From NCBI RefSeq assembly GCF_002078015.1, contig NZ_LWBP01000188.1, forward strand, positions 372,001 to 436,000: 64,000 nt of DNA, read 5' to 3'. This stretch comes from Niastella populi. GTDB taxonomy: Bacteria > Bacteroidota > Bacteroidia > Chitinophagales > Chitinophagaceae. The position numbers and the translations under genes were made by a program. Under the pieces are notes generated by a model, which made no database searches, was not told where the DNA came from, and saw only the letters and a list, made by a program, of their open reading frames with translations. The first letter of the stretch is position 1. Every line of letters starts with the position of its first letter. Below, piece by piece: positions 42,292 to 51,536 of the stretch.

Positions 42292-45200
42292 TTAAAAATC
42301 AACTCCCATGGCAAAATGCAGGTATGGCTTTCCTTTGAAGAAAACGTTCATTTCCCAACCGGCGTCGAAACGAAGGAAATAACCCAGTAAAGTACTGCGG
42401 GCGCCAAAACCATAACCACCAACAAATGGCCCGATACCGCCGGCTTTTATCAGCACCTGTACCTGTGGTATTTGCGGGTCGTCATATACAACCTGGGGTC
42501 TCGACAGTTTATTATAGGTTCCATTCCATGCGCTGCCCAGATCGATGAACTGGATCAACTGGAAGTTACGCAGAAAGGCATTGTTGATCGGTTTATTGAA
42601 CAATGTAGAGAAAACAGGTAACCTGAACTCGCTGTTGATCACCACCGCATTATTGCCGTTTGCTACGTTTTGAGGAAAGCCGCGCATATTAACCGCCAGT
42701 GACTGGAAGGCGTACGACGGATCCTGCGGACGGGGGTTCTGGCTGTATTTAGGGAACATCCAGCCATCAACGCCGCCAAGGTAATAAACGATCTTCTGGC
42801 TGCCCCATGAGAAGTCGCCTGCTGCCCGGCCTGCCCAGATGAAGTTGCGGTAAATTGGGAAGTAATACCGGCCGTCGAAACCGAAATTATAGGTAAAGCG
42901 GCCCGGTTTAAGCCCACCGGCAGATGGCTTGCTGATCTGCGAATTAAGGTCCATAAAGATCTTGTAACGCAAACCGTTCCAGATGTTGGTGGCTTTTTGA
43001 ATAGCGTCGTCATGCACGTATTCCAAACGCGATACCGCAAAAGTTTGTTTGTTGATGTCGCCCTGTTGTAACGTGAGCGGATCGAAGTATGCGCCGCGTA
43101 CCACTACTTTATCGGTACGGATACCGCCCGAGAACCTGAGGCTGCGTACCCTGTCGAACGGATATTTAACCACCGCCTGGTACAGGTTGGTGTATGATTT
43201 TCCTTCATACAGATCGGAGGTTCCGCCAATACCCTGAACGTTACCGAGGTCGGTACGGCGATAATAGATCAGTGAGAAATCAAATCTCTTTTTCAGGTAG
43301 TCGGCCCGCGCGTACCACTCACCGCCACCATCGAACAGTGACTGGTTTACCGGAATAAACACACTGGAGCCGGTATTGCCGATTGAAGCGCCGGTGCCAA
43401 TGCCGCCTATCAGTGGCAGGCGCATGGCGCCGGTAAAGCGAATATCTTCGAACAGGTCGAAAATAGATGCTTTCAGCATTCCATTGAAGGCGCCGCCGCT
43501 TTGCAGTACAACGGGCAATCCGCCTGTATATGGCTGATAACGGCTTACAAGGATGTCGTTGTTAAAACCGCCCGAGAAATTATCGACAGAGAATTTCAGT
43601 TTGTAGTCGAACAGCTTGGCTTTCTTCAGCACGCCTGCTTCTTCATCGCTTTCTGTTGCCGGTGTTGTTACCGGTGCAAAAACATCGTTTGTTACCGGCT
43701 GTTGCTGCTGCTGCGGTTGGGTTTGTGTGCTGTCTTTCTTTTCTTTTTCGAATCCGGTCTCAAAAATATCATTGATCTTTCTTACGCTGTCGGCCTGCTG
43801 TTGTGCCCCGGGCCTGTTAAACTGTATGGCGGCCCCGCTGGCTGCCTGTTCGGCTATAATGGTCTTTCGCCGGTATTCGGTAGGCCGCGGGTTCAGGTTG
43901 CGTTTACGCAGTGTGGCGTCGTCTACTTTTAATTTATAAAGGAATTTCAGATTACCCTGTTGTCTTACTTCGCTCACCATTCCCTGGTAACCGGCCACTT
44001 TGGTTTCGAGCAGCGCGCTTTGGTAGTTGGTGATGGGGAAGGCATAGGCCGAGTCCTTGGTAACCGAGAAGGTGAAAACGGAATCCGGTTCCGTTTTACC
44101 CCATGCTTTCAGGGTTGAATCAATTTCGGTAGCATCGGGGTTACGCAATATCTGGTCGCCTACCAGTACTACCGTATCGAGGCCGGCCCGCACGGTGCTG
44201 AAGAAGCCGGCAAAACGGTTACTGATACCGGTTTCGTCGCTTACAAAGGTGAAGTGGTAGGTGTTGTATTGCATGGGAAAGCGGGCATTGCCATACTTCA
44301 TTTTGGTAAGCTGGGTAATTTGCCTGAATTCGCTTTTGTTATAATTATCGGCCAGGAAAATGTTATAGCGTTGTGAAGCAACCGCCGTATCGCCTCCTTT
44401 GGTGGTGGCATCGGGCCGGTTCGATGCAAATATGATCCCGGTTTTATTAGGGAAGGCTACAAAGCTGGCATCCAGGTCGGCATAGGCGTCATTGGTAACC
44501 TGCTCGTATGAATCTTTTTCAATGTCGTAAATGTAAATGTCTGACTGGCCGTTGCGAACCGCGCTTAGTAACAGGGTGTTTGAGTTCAGCATGAACTGCA
44601 TGCTGTTTATCTGTTCAAAGTGCGGGATCTCCTGTCTTATCCGTTTAAAGCGGGCTACCATGTCATACACGAATAAGTTCACTTTTCCTTCCTTCCAGTA
44701 AATACAGGCGAGGCGGGTTCCTTTGCCATCCCAGGCAAGTAAGGGATAGTTGGGGTTGATCTCGTTCTCGTTCGACCGTACACCTGTTTTTAAAAGCACC
44801 TTTCTTTCGGTCATGTCTGTCCACAGTACTACCCGGTACTGGCCTTTAATAAATTCAACAACCGCGTATGTTTGGCTGCGGGGCGCGGGGTTGGGGGTAA
44901 AATGAAGGAAGTCTTTGTTGTGTTTTACTTCTTCCACAATGGTGGCAACGCCTTTGGGCATATCGCGCCGTCCGCGGAGGTCCTTTTCATACATTTCAGT
45001 TCTTTCGAACATGAAATCTTTCAGCACTTCCTTGAACTTCTTTTTGCAAATTCGTTGGGAGGCGCTGTTGAGGTTGCGGTACACCCGCGAGAGGTATAGA
45101 AAGTAGGTGACGTTCTCTTTTTTATATTTTTCCGACAGATAATGCCAGAAAGCGTGGCCCGCCAGCAGCGGTTTTTCGAAGGCGAGCTGGTAGAAATTCT

Positions 45201-45828
45201 TGTATTCGCCCGAAAGCAGGGCCAGTTTCAGGTCATTATCGTATTCCGGGCTCCATTCTTCGGCTACATAATCAACATAGCCGTCGACCAGCCACTTGGG
45301 CAGGTCGAGCAGGGCCTGGTTGGTGGCAAACTCGCCCAGGTCGTCGCCGAAGAGGATATTGTCGACCAGAATGCGGGCAATTCCCTGGCGAACCTGTTTA
45401 CGAAGCTTCGCGTGGTCGCCATCGAAATAAACCACCATTTTGTTATTTACCAGCTTGGTAATGCCCCCGGTGGTTTGCCAGTCGAGGTTCAATCCTATGT
45501 TAGATTGTTGTAATTCGTCAAAATGATTATATATGACAATGTTGGCGCGGCGTTGCAGGCCATATTCAACAAACTGTTCAAGGGCGGGCAATTCGTTTTC
45601 AGCCACCTGCGCAACATAGTTGGCTATGGTTTTACCATCTTCGTAGAAATAAGTATTGAAATTGGTAGATTGGTAATATTGCCATTTAAACTTACGGTAC
45701 TGTACCCGGTTCTTTCCAAACTCCACGGTATTCACCTGGGCGAATAGTACGGTTGGCAGCAACATGGCAAGTAACAAGGGCAAGGATAAAAATACTTTTG
45801 TCTTTGGCTGAATCTGTTGAAATTGCAT
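42292..45828 (-). CDS. Large outer-membrane protein: inactive peptidase-like domain, beta-propeller, C-terminal barrel
   Basis: 1178 aa. Signal peptide (1-30). Residues 45-290 resemble the gluzincin peptidase-MA fold seen in TolB-like Bacteroidota proteins, but where HExxH is expected there is RQGIARIL (147-154), and the downstream WFxEG site reads PKWLVDGYVDY, so it is probably catalytically dead. Residues about 300-560 are a WD/TolB-type propeller (YIYDIEKDSYEQVTNDAYADLDASF, quoted in part). A Gln/Thr-rich linker (QTQPQQQQQP) leads to a C-terminal region of aromatic beta strands ending in a barrel-like VDF. Likely anchored in the outer membrane with the propeller in the periplasm or outside. 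Confidence 0.75.
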   Translation of the reverse strand: MQFQQIQPKTKVFLSLPLLLAMLLPTVLFAQVNTVEFGKNRVQYRKFKWQYYQSTNFNTYFYEDGKTIANYVAQVAENELPALEQFVEYGLQRRANIVIYNHFDELQQSNIGLNLDWQTTGGITKLVNNKMVVYFDGDHAKLRKQVRQGIARILVDNILFGDDLGEFATNQALLDLPKWLVDGYVDYVAEEWSPEYDNDLKLALLSGEYKNFYQLAFEKPLLAGHAFWHYLSEKYKKENVTYFLYLSRVYRNLNSASQRICKKKFKEVLKDFMFERTEMYEKDLRGRRDMPKGVATIVEEVKHNKDFLHFTPNPAPRSQTYAVVEFIKGQYRVVLWTDMTERKVLLKTGVRSNENEINPNYPLLAWDGKGTRLACIYWKEGKVNLFVYDMVARFKRIRQEIPHFEQINSMQFMLNSNTLLLSAVRNGQSDIYIYDIEKDSYEQVTNDAYADLDASFVAFPNKTGIIFASNRPDATTKGGDTAVASQRYNIFLADNYNKSEFRQITQLTKMKYGNARFPMQYNTYHFTFVSDETGISNRFAGFFSTVRAGLDTVVLVGDQILRNPDATEIDSTLKAWGKTEPDSVFTFSVTKDSAYAFPITNYQSALLETKVAGYQGMVSEVRQQGNLKFLYKLKVDDATLRKRNLNPRPTEYRRKTIIAEQAASGAAIQFNRPGAQQQADSVRKINDIFETGFEKEKKDSTQTQPQQQQQPVTNDVFAPVTTPATESDEEAGVLKKAKLFDYKLKFSVDNFSGGFNNDILVSRYQPYTGGLPVVLQSGGAFNGMLKASIFDLFEDIRFTGAMRLPLIGGIGTGASIGNTGSSVFIPVNQSLFDGGGEWYARADYLKKRFDFSLIYYRRTDLGNVQGIGGTSDLYEGKSYTNLYQAVVKYPFDRVRSLRFSGGIRTDKVVVRGAYFDPLTLQQGDINKQTFAVSRLEYVHDDAIQKATNIWNGLRYKIFMDLNSQISKPSAGGLKPGRFTYNFGFDGRYYFPIYRNFIWAGRAAGDFSWGSQKIVYYLGGVDGWMFPKYSQNPRPQDPSYAFQSLAVNMRGFPQNVANGNNAVVINSEFRLPVFSTLFNKPINNAFLRNFQLIQFIDLGSAWNGTYNKLSRPQVVYDDPQIPQVQVLIKAGGIGPFVGGYGFGARSTLLGYFLRFDAGWEMNVFFKGKPYLHFAMGVDF

Positions 45829-45900
45829 AGCCTGTCTTTAAATGTTTTAAAGTTAAAACAATCCATAATACCGCGAAAATCAATTATAATAGGTACGAGT

Positions 45901-46545
45901 ATGCTAACAGTTACTTCATTTACATTTAGTCCGGTTCAGGAGAATACATATGTGGTGTATAACGAGACGGGCGATTGCTGTGTTGTCGATCCCGGCTGCT
46001 ATTTCGGCAATGAACGCAATGAATTAAAAGAATTTATACAAACTTCCGGCCTAACGCCTAAATATTTGTTAAATACCCATTGTCATCTCGACCACGTATT
46101 CGGAAACAAGTTCATTCATGATACCTGGCGACTAACCCTGCACCTGCACGAAAAGGAAAAGCCTGTTCTGGAATACGCACCCACATTCAGTTTATCCTGG
46201 GGGCTGCCATTTGATAATTACAAAGGCGACCTTATCTTTTTACGCGAAGGTGATACCATAGCGTTGGGTACAGATGCATTACAGGTGCTTTTTACACCCG
46301 GTCATTCACCCGGACATATTTGTTTTTATTGTCAGGCGCAGCAGTTCGTTATTGGCGGCGATGTATTGTTCCGCGAAAGCATTGGCCGTACCGACCTTCC
46401 CGGCGGCAATTTCGATACCCTTATTGCCAGCATTCGTAACCAGTTGTTTGTGCTGCCCGATGAAACGGTAGTGTTTCCCGGCCATGGCCCGCAAACCACC
46501 ATTGGGTATGAGAAATTGCACAATCCTTTTTTGAAGGATGTCTGA
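45901..46545 (+). CDS. Metallo-beta-lactamase-fold hydrolase (glyoxalase II-like)
   Basis: 214 aa from ATG at 45901; earlier in-frame codons overlap the divergent promoter region. Metal ligands of the fold are visible: THCHLDHVFG (HxHxDH, about 60-69), GHSPGHICFY, GGDVLFRESIGRTDLPGG and VFPGHGPQT. This arrangement is that of YcbL/glyoxalase II-like thioesterases. Cytoplasmic. The natural substrate cannot be fixed. Divergent from the large outer-membrane protein gene. Confidence 0.93.
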   Translation: MLTVTSFTFSPVQENTYVVYNETGDCCVVDPGCYFGNERNELKEFIQTSGLTPKYLLNTHCHLDHVFGNKFIHDTWRLTLHLHEKEKPVLEYAPTFSLSWGLPFDNYKGDLIFLREGDTIALGTDALQVLFTPGHSPGHICFYCQAQQFVIGGDVLFRESIGRTDLPGGNFDTLIASIRNQLFVLPDETVVFPGHGPQTTIGYEKLHNPFLKDV

Positions 46546-46643
46546 TTTCGGGATTTCGGGATTTGATGCGTTTTTGGGGTTCTCGCTAAACTCCAAATCA
46601 TTAAATCTCTAAATCCGCAATCTCTAAATCAGCAATCTACAGC
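46546..46643. repeat. Short word repeat between convergent genes
   Basis: TTTCGGGATTTCGGGATTTG on the left, and AATCTCTAAATCCGC and AATCTCTAAATCAGC tandem copies on the right (about 46600-46635). No terminator-quality stem found. Confidence 0.5.
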
Positions 46644-48155
46644 CTAAATTATTTTGTAGATCAATTTTCCTACATAGGGCAACCGGCTGAATTCCTTGCG
46701 TTCAACCCGAAGTATAAATACGAGGTAACCGAGGGTTAACAGGGTAGCCAGCGTAAAATTTACCCAAACATTCGGCCACCAGCCGATGACCGCATGATGT
46801 ATAAAGTAGAGAATGGCCACAATTACCATGTAGGCGCATAATTTTTTGGTGGCATAGGGAATGGGGTATTTTTTTTGTCCCCATACGTAAGAAACCGCCA
46901 TCATAATGCCGTAACAGAAGAAGGTTGCCCAGGCGCAGGCCATATAGCTGAACCGGGGTATGAACAGGGCGTTTATCAGCAGGGTAATGCCCGCGCCTAT
47001 AAAAGTGATCCAGGCCCCGGCCGATGTTTTTTGCGATAATTTATACCAGATAGAAAGATTGTAATAAATGCCAAGGAACATGTTCGCAAATAACAGGATG
47101 GGCACAACGGTAAGCCCTTTCCACATGGCTTCGTTCTGAATGAAATGTTTCCATATGTCGAGGTAAAGCGCCACCACCAGGAACATCAGTGTAATGGTGA
47201 TCACAAAGAATTTCATTACCCGGGCATAGGTTCTTGGGGCGTCATCCTGCTGGGATTGTTTGAAGAAAAATGGTTCGGCGCCCATGCGAAAGGCCTGGAT
47301 GAACAGGGTGATCAGGATCGATAATTTATAACAGGCGCTGTAGGTGCCCACCTCAAACCGGGCGGCCTGTACAGATTGTACGGGCGCCCACCAACCCAGC
47401 ATAATACGGTCGAAAGTTTCATTGATCATTCCCGCAAAACCGGCAATCGCCAGCGGCAGCGCATACAGCATCACCTCTTTCCACATGGGGAAGTTGAATT
47501 TCCAGTCGAAAGCGAATAATTCTTTTTTCAATACCACCAGCTGGTAAAACGATTGTATCACATTCGCCAGTAAGATATAGCCTACGCCAAAATCTTTATT
47601 GTATATCAGCAGGAGCGGACTGTTAGGGTTCTTTTCAAGCAGCCTCGGGCAAACCGATAAAAAGAAATAAATGATGCCGATGTTCAGGATGATACCGCTT
47701 ACCCGCACAAATGCGAATTTCATGGGCCTGCCTTCATGGCGTAACCTGGCAAACGGCAGGGCCGATAAGGCATCGAATGCAATGATGAAAGCGCTTAACG
47801 TTACATATTCCGGGTGGTCCTGAATGGAGATCAGGTGTGCAAATGATTTGTTGAAGATCATCAGCAGGGCGCAAAGGCTCAATGTGCTGGTGAAAATGGA
47901 AATAGAAAGCGTATTGTAGATCTCGTTCTTGTATTCATCTTTCTGAACATACCTGAAATAGGCGGTTTCAACCCCGAACAGGAACAGGGTATTCAGGAAA
48001 GGAATAGCTGCATATACCAGGCTCATTTCTCCAAAACCGGAGCCGCTTAATTTGAGCGTCAGGTACGGAGTAAGCAGGTAATTCAGGAAACGGGCGAAAA
48101 TACTACTGACCCCATACCACAATGTTTGCCCGGCTAATTTTTTTATACCGCTCAA
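46644..48155 (-). CDS. Oligosaccharide flippase (Wzx/MATE-like polysaccharide exporter)
   Basis: 503 aa with about 14 hydrophobic helices over the whole length. The N-terminus LAGQTLWYGVSSIFARFLNY is typical of polysaccharide-biosynthesis flippases in Bacteroidota. A TTG start at 48155 is used; no ATG is available and homologues start at this point. It probably moves lipid-linked oligosaccharides across the inner membrane. It is isolated from glycosyltransferases here. A perfect -7 box (TAATTTTG) is 25-32 nt upstream. Confidence 0.88.
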   Translation of the reverse strand: MSGIKKLAGQTLWYGVSSIFARFLNYLLTPYLTLKLSGSGFGEMSLVYAAIPFLNTLFLFGVETAYFRYVQKDEYKNEIYNTLSISIFTSTLSLCALLMIFNKSFAHLISIQDHPEYVTLSAFIIAFDALSALPFARLRHEGRPMKFAFVRVSGIILNIGIIYFFLSVCPRLLEKNPNSPLLLIYNKDFGVGYILLANVIQSFYQLVVLKKELFAFDWKFNFPMWKEVMLYALPLAIAGFAGMINETFDRIMLGWWAPVQSVQAARFEVGTYSACYKLSILITLFIQAFRMGAEPFFFKQSQQDDAPRTYARVMKFFVITITLMFLVVALYLDIWKHFIQNEAMWKGLTVVPILLFANMFLGIYYNLSIWYKLSQKTSAGAWITFIGAGITLLINALFIPRFSYMACAWATFFCYGIMMAVSYVWGQKKYPIPYATKKLCAYMVIVAILYFIHHAVIGWWPNVWVNFTLATLLTLGYLVFILRVERKEFSRLPYVGKLIYKII

Positions 48156-48179
48156 TGAAATTTATTTAAGATTAGTGTT

Positions 48180-48187
48180 CAAAATTA
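48180..48187 (-). promoter_or_regulatory. -7 box of the flippase gene
   Basis: Reads TAATTTTG on the minus strand, exact fit to TAnnTTTG, about 25 nt before the start codon. No -33 TTTG noticed. Confidence 0.4.
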
Positions 48188-48504
48188 AGGGTTCAATCAT
48201 TATATCCTCACAGTTGCTGGCTGTTTATACCCGGTACAGGTCAGAAATAACAATATGATACCTTTAAAATCGATAGCATATAATAGCTATTGGTTTTCAG
48301 CAGGGTCGGCAGCCCGGGACGAACCGGCCGCTAAGCCAGGCCATCCTGAGGGTTTCAGGCTACCGGTTTCCGGTTACCGGGGAAAACAAAACGCAATACG
48401 CCATCTGTAACATGCTGGCAACGGAAGCTGGGTGACGCTTGCTGTTTCACGTTTCTGTTCCACGGCAGCCAGACTGTGCATATGTTTTATTTGGTTACTA
48501 TTGC
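48188..48504. repeat. Divergent intergenic region with inverted CCGG-family words
   Basis: 48338-48387 carries GGTTTCAGGCTACCGG, TTTCCGGTTACCGGGG and AAAACAAA, the reverse complement of words at 11108-11140. The rest is plain. Confidence 0.55.
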
Positions 48505-48512
48505 TATCTTTG
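48505..48512 (+). promoter_or_regulatory. -7 box before the coiled-coil exported protein gene
   Basis: TATCTTTG, exact match to TAnnTTTG, 38 nt before the ATG. Confidence 0.45.
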
Positions 48513-48550
48513 CCGTCACATTGTATATTTAAGTTCAAAATCCGATCCCG

Positions 48551-49228
48551 ATGAAAGTATCTTTACCCTTAATGGTCCTTGTGACCGTTATCTCCCTGAG
48601 CACACCTGTATTTTCGCAATCCGGCGAAACAACGGTAGACTACCAGAAAGGCGACCGAATTGCCGCTACCATCGAATTTCCTTACTCGGCCAGCATTGTT
48701 GAAGACGCCTTCAAGATGTATATGGAGAAAAAAGGCGGCAAGAAGGATCATATCAAAAGCTTTGATGTTTACCGCAATACCCGCCTCGACGAAAATGATC
48801 CCGAAATTGTTGATGTGCATTTTAAGGTAGAACGCAAGATCTTCAAAGAGCGCGAATCGAGCGTTGTTTTGCTGCTTCTTGGCCGTCCGGGCGAAAATAT
48901 TGGCGCCCGTACCATCGACGACCGTTTTAAAGTGTCCGATTCAAAAGAACTGTTGAACAGAATGGCGCCTTATATCGATGCATATAACCTCGATGTGCAG
49001 ATCAAAAAACAGGAAGAAGTAGTTAAGAAATCTGAAAAAAGATTACTGAACCTGAAAGACGATCAGTACGACCTGGAAAAGCGGTTGAAATCGGTGCAGG
49101 ATAAGATCTCTCAGAACAAGAACGATCAGTTATTGCAAACGGAAGACCTGAACCGTCAGAAAGATACCCTGAATGCTATTCTGAACAAGAAAGAAGTTAG
49201 CCAGGGCAACAAGCTGAGCAAGCAGTAG
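48551..49228 (+). CDS. Exported protein with C-terminal coiled coil
   Basis: 225 aa. Signal peptide (1-22, ending VFSQ-S), a globular middle (about 25-140: YQKGDRIAATIEFPYSASIVEDAF, quoted in part, and IDDRFKVSDSKELLNRMAPYI), then a long charged coiled coil (about 145-215: KKQEEVVKKSEKRLLNLKDD and similar heptads). No named domain recognised. It has a clean promoter box and a strong terminator, so it is a single-gene unit. It could be a periplasmic structural or envelope protein. Confidence 0.75.
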   Translation: MKVSLPLMVLVTVISLSTPVFSQSGETTVDYQKGDRIAATIEFPYSASIVEDAFKMYMEKKGGKKDHIKSFDVYRNTRLDENDPEIVDVHFKVERKIFKERESSVVLLLLGRPGENIGARTIDDRFKVSDSKELLNRMAPYIDAYNLDVQIKKQEEVVKKSEKRLLNLKDDQYDLEKRLKSVQDKISQNKNDQLLQTEDLNRQKDTLNAILNKKEVSQGNKLSKQ

Positions 49229-49306
49229 AAAAGGTAACGAGGCAACGAGGCAACGAGTGTCGATGCCGGTTCATTAAATGAAGTTTATCGTTATCTGTTT
49301 ATAGTT
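49229..49306. repeat. GAGGCAAC tandem words
   Basis: AACGAGGCAACGAGGCAACGAG at about 49236-49257 (shown in units: GAGGCAAC repeated), echoing the complementary CCTTGTTGCC words at 56125-56140. Confidence 0.45.
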
Positions 49307-49337
49307 CGCGGCCCACGAAAGTGGCCGCGTTTTTTTT
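49307..49337 (+). terminator. Terminator after the coiled-coil protein gene
   Basis: CGCGGCCCAC-GAAA-GTGGCCGCG with one bulged C, capped by a GNRA tetraloop and followed by eight T. Confidence 0.85.
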
Positions 49338-49440
49338 GCGTGAATGGTCAATGGTCAATGGGGAATGGTCAATGATTGGTGAATGGTCAATGGTCAATGA
49401 TTGGTGAATGGTCAATGGGGAATGATTGGTGAATGTCTTG
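49338..49440. repeat. AATGGTCAATG tandem repeat
   Basis: About 100 nt of degenerate units AATGGTCAATG, GGGGAATG and ATTGGTGAATG; a 25-bp higher-order unit is visible in the second half. Related words occur at 22145-22215. No spacer structure like a CRISPR. Confidence 0.75.
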
Positions 49441-49470
49441 TATTGTTGGCCTGTTTTCGATTGCGGCTCG

Positions 49471-49592
49471 CAGCTGTATTTGCTTGTGGCATTCGTCTTT
49501 ATGCTTTCACCTGTATTTCGCTTATGGCTTGCAGCTGTATTTGCTTGTGGCATTCGCCTTTATGCTTTCACTTGTATTTCGCTTGCGGCTTG
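49471..49592. repeat. Two tandem 61-bp repeats
   Basis: Copy 1 (49471-49531) and copy 2 (49532-49592), each beginning CAGCTGTATTTGCTTGTGG, differ at only a few positions. They are followed by GCTTGCAGC words to 49630. Read in reverse, the words equal those at 63003-63280 (GCAAGC, AAATACAGCTG). Confidence 0.8.
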
Positions 49593-49645
49593 CGGCTTGC
49601 AGCTTGCAGCTTGCAGCTTATAGCTGTGCTTTCGCTCCTTACCCC

Positions 49646-50689
49646 TTATTCAGGTTGCGCAAACCGCTGATCTTTGATGAAAGCAGAGTCGGTAAGCGTT
49701 TTCAGGAACTCGAGCAGATAGAATTTATCGAAATTGGTAAGGGGGATCATGTTCTTTAACTGCGGATCGAGGGTAGTGCTGTTCTGTATGCCGCTGCTGT
49801 AATGATCGAGCACACTGGTGATAGACGAAAAGCGGCCGTCGTGCTCATAGGGAAATGTAACGGCTACATTGCGCAGACTGGGCACTTTAAATTTCAGTGA
49901 ATCTTCCTTTTTATTGGTGATACGCATTCTGCCGAAATCATTGATGAACGGGTCAACAGGCAGCCCCACATTGCGAAAACTGTTATCGGTAAATAACGGT
50001 TCGGTATGGCAGGTAGCGCATTTCGATTGAAAAAGGGTGTAGCCGTTTTGTTCTGCCTGCGTAAATGTTGCCTGCCCCTGTTTTACCTTATCGTATTTTG
50101 AAGTGGCCGAAACCATGGAGCCAACAAACTGGGTGAGGGCAAATAGCATACGCTGGCTGTTGATGGTTTCATCGCCGAATGCGGCCGTGAACATGTTACG
50201 GTATTGCCCGTCGGCACTCAGTTTATCGATCACATTGTTTATGTCCTCAGCCATTTCATTGGGTGCGGTAATGGGCGCCAGCGGCTGCACTTCAATATGG
50301 TTGATGCCGCCATCCCAATGCATTTCTTTAAGCCAGGCCATATTGAACAGGCCGGGTGCATTGCGAAGGGTGAACTGATTGTTGAACCCGTGGCTTAACG
50401 GGTGATCGAAGGTGGCAAAGGCGGCAAATTGCTGATGGCAGGAAGCGCAGGGGAAATTACCGTCTTTCGACAGGCGGCCATCATAAAATAGTTTCCTGCC
50501 CAGTTCAAACCCTTCCTTTGTTAAGGGATTGCCGGTAAAGGAGTATTGCGGGGCAGGGAATCCTGCTGGTATTTCAAACTCCAGCGGTTGTGGACCGCTG
50601 TTATCATTGCCCGATTTTTTACAGGCGTTTACCAGCAGGCATCCCAAAAAAAGCAATAAACATATTCTTATTGACCATCTTACTGCCAC
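49646..50689 (-). CDS. Di-haem cytochrome c peroxidase / MauG-family lipoprotein (MbnH-like)
   Basis: 347 aa. The signal peptide ends in LLVNAC (Cys23), predicting a lipoprotein. Two haem c motifs: CASCH (81-85) and CATCH (in FQSKCATCHTEP, near 220). Family blocks LRNAPGLFN and PSLRNVAVTFPYEHDG are present. Directly upstream in the operon is an MbnP-like gene; in methanobactin-type and related loci MbnH oxidises a tryptophan on MbnP. By this pairing, the protein may be the MbnH partner rather than a hydrogen-peroxide scavenger; that is inference from context. Confidence 0.85.
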   Translation of the reverse strand: MAVRWSIRICLLLFLGCLLVNACKKSGNDNSGPQPLEFEIPAGFPAPQYSFTGNPLTKEGFELGRKLFYDGRLSKDGNFPCASCHQQFAAFATFDHPLSHGFNNQFTLRNAPGLFNMAWLKEMHWDGGINHIEVQPLAPITAPNEMAEDINNVIDKLSADGQYRNMFTAAFGDETINSQRMLFALTQFVGSMVSATSKYDKVKQGQATFTQAEQNGYTLFQSKCATCHTEPLFTDNSFRNVGLPVDPFINDFGRMRITNKKEDSLKFKVPSLRNVAVTFPYEHDGRFSSITSVLDHYSSGIQNSTTLDPQLKNMIPLTNFDKFYLLEFLKTLTDSAFIKDQRFAQPE

Positions 50690-50712
50690 ATATTGATCAT
50701 TAGCTTCAGGAT

Positions 50713-51519
50713 CTATCGTTCGTTAGAAACAGAATCAACTGTAAACATTTTCATATAGTTCTCTGCCACCTGGGCTGCCATTGGGCCGGGTGTGGTGATC
50801 ACCGGGTTCACGGCAATTTTTATATCCCACGGATTATAGAACCAGTCGTTGGCATCGCAGGCAACGAACATTTCACTCGATTTGCCGGGTTTCAGATCGA
50901 GGTTCTGCGCATAGGGAAATAGCAGCTCAACCTCCTTAATTACGTTATCAGCACCCGAAAAACCGCCGATATGATATTCAAATTTACCAGATTGCGGCGA
51001 CTTGGGCGAAGTTCCTTCGAGTTTTGCCATAATGTAACCGTTTGTCCAGGTCCAGAACATGCCTTTGGCAGGATCGAGCGCATCGGTTTGGGCGCCGCTT
51101 ACATTCCGGGCGCTGTCGACACCAATGGTAAATGAAATCCGGTTATATACATATGGTAAAATAGCTATTTTGATTTCTGTTGATGCCGAATCGGCAAAGT
51201 CTACCAGGTAATACTTGTCGTTAGCAAGTTCGAACGTCCTGCCCGAGTCGGTATTGATCATTTTAAAACCATGTACGTAAAACTTGAATGCGGTGGGCGT
51301 GTAGTCCTCTTTGAAATAGTTCTTATAGGTTTGTCCCAACACAAGCGGAACGGAATCGTATTGAACAACCGGTTTGAATTTGATGATAAGGTTGTGGTCT
51401 TTCTCCGGAACTTTGTCGAAATGTAATTCTTTCTGGCAGGAGATGACTGCTGTTGTTAACAGCAATGCAATGCATAGTTTGGGCAAATTGACACGGTGCA
51501 GTTGTTGAGTCAGTTTCAT
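50713..51519 (-). CDS. MbnP-like copper-associated lipoprotein
   Basis: 268 aa. Lipobox VISC (Cys28). The body has the MbnP pattern: the beta-rich start LIIKFKPVVQYDSVPL, FKFYVHGFKM, and the conserved GMFWTWTNGYIMAKLEG block, whose tryptophans include the residue oxidised to kynurenine in characterised MbnP. Gap to the di-haem gene is 23 nt, so they form a pair. Expected in the periplasm or outer membrane, possibly in copper handling. No TonB receptor for copper was seen nearby. Confidence 0.8.
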   Translation of the reverse strand: MKLTQQLHRVNLPKLCIALLLTTAVISCQKELHFDKVPEKDHNLIIKFKPVVQYDSVPLVLGQTYKNYFKEDYTPTAFKFYVHGFKMINTDSGRTFELANDKYYLVDFADSASTEIKIAILPYVYNRISFTIGVDSARNVSGAQTDALDPAKGMFWTWTNGYIMAKLEGTSPKSPQSGKFEYHIGGFSGADNVIKEVELLFPYAQNLDLKPGKSSEMFVACDANDWFYNPWDIKIAVNPVITTPGPMAAQVAENYMKMFTVDSVSNER

Positions 51520-51536
51520 AGCATTCGGTGTTACGC

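Noticed and set aside
49338-49440. CRISPR-like regularity in the AATGGTCAATG block
   Set aside because: No unique spacers; units are short, contiguous and degenerate. No cas genes nearby.
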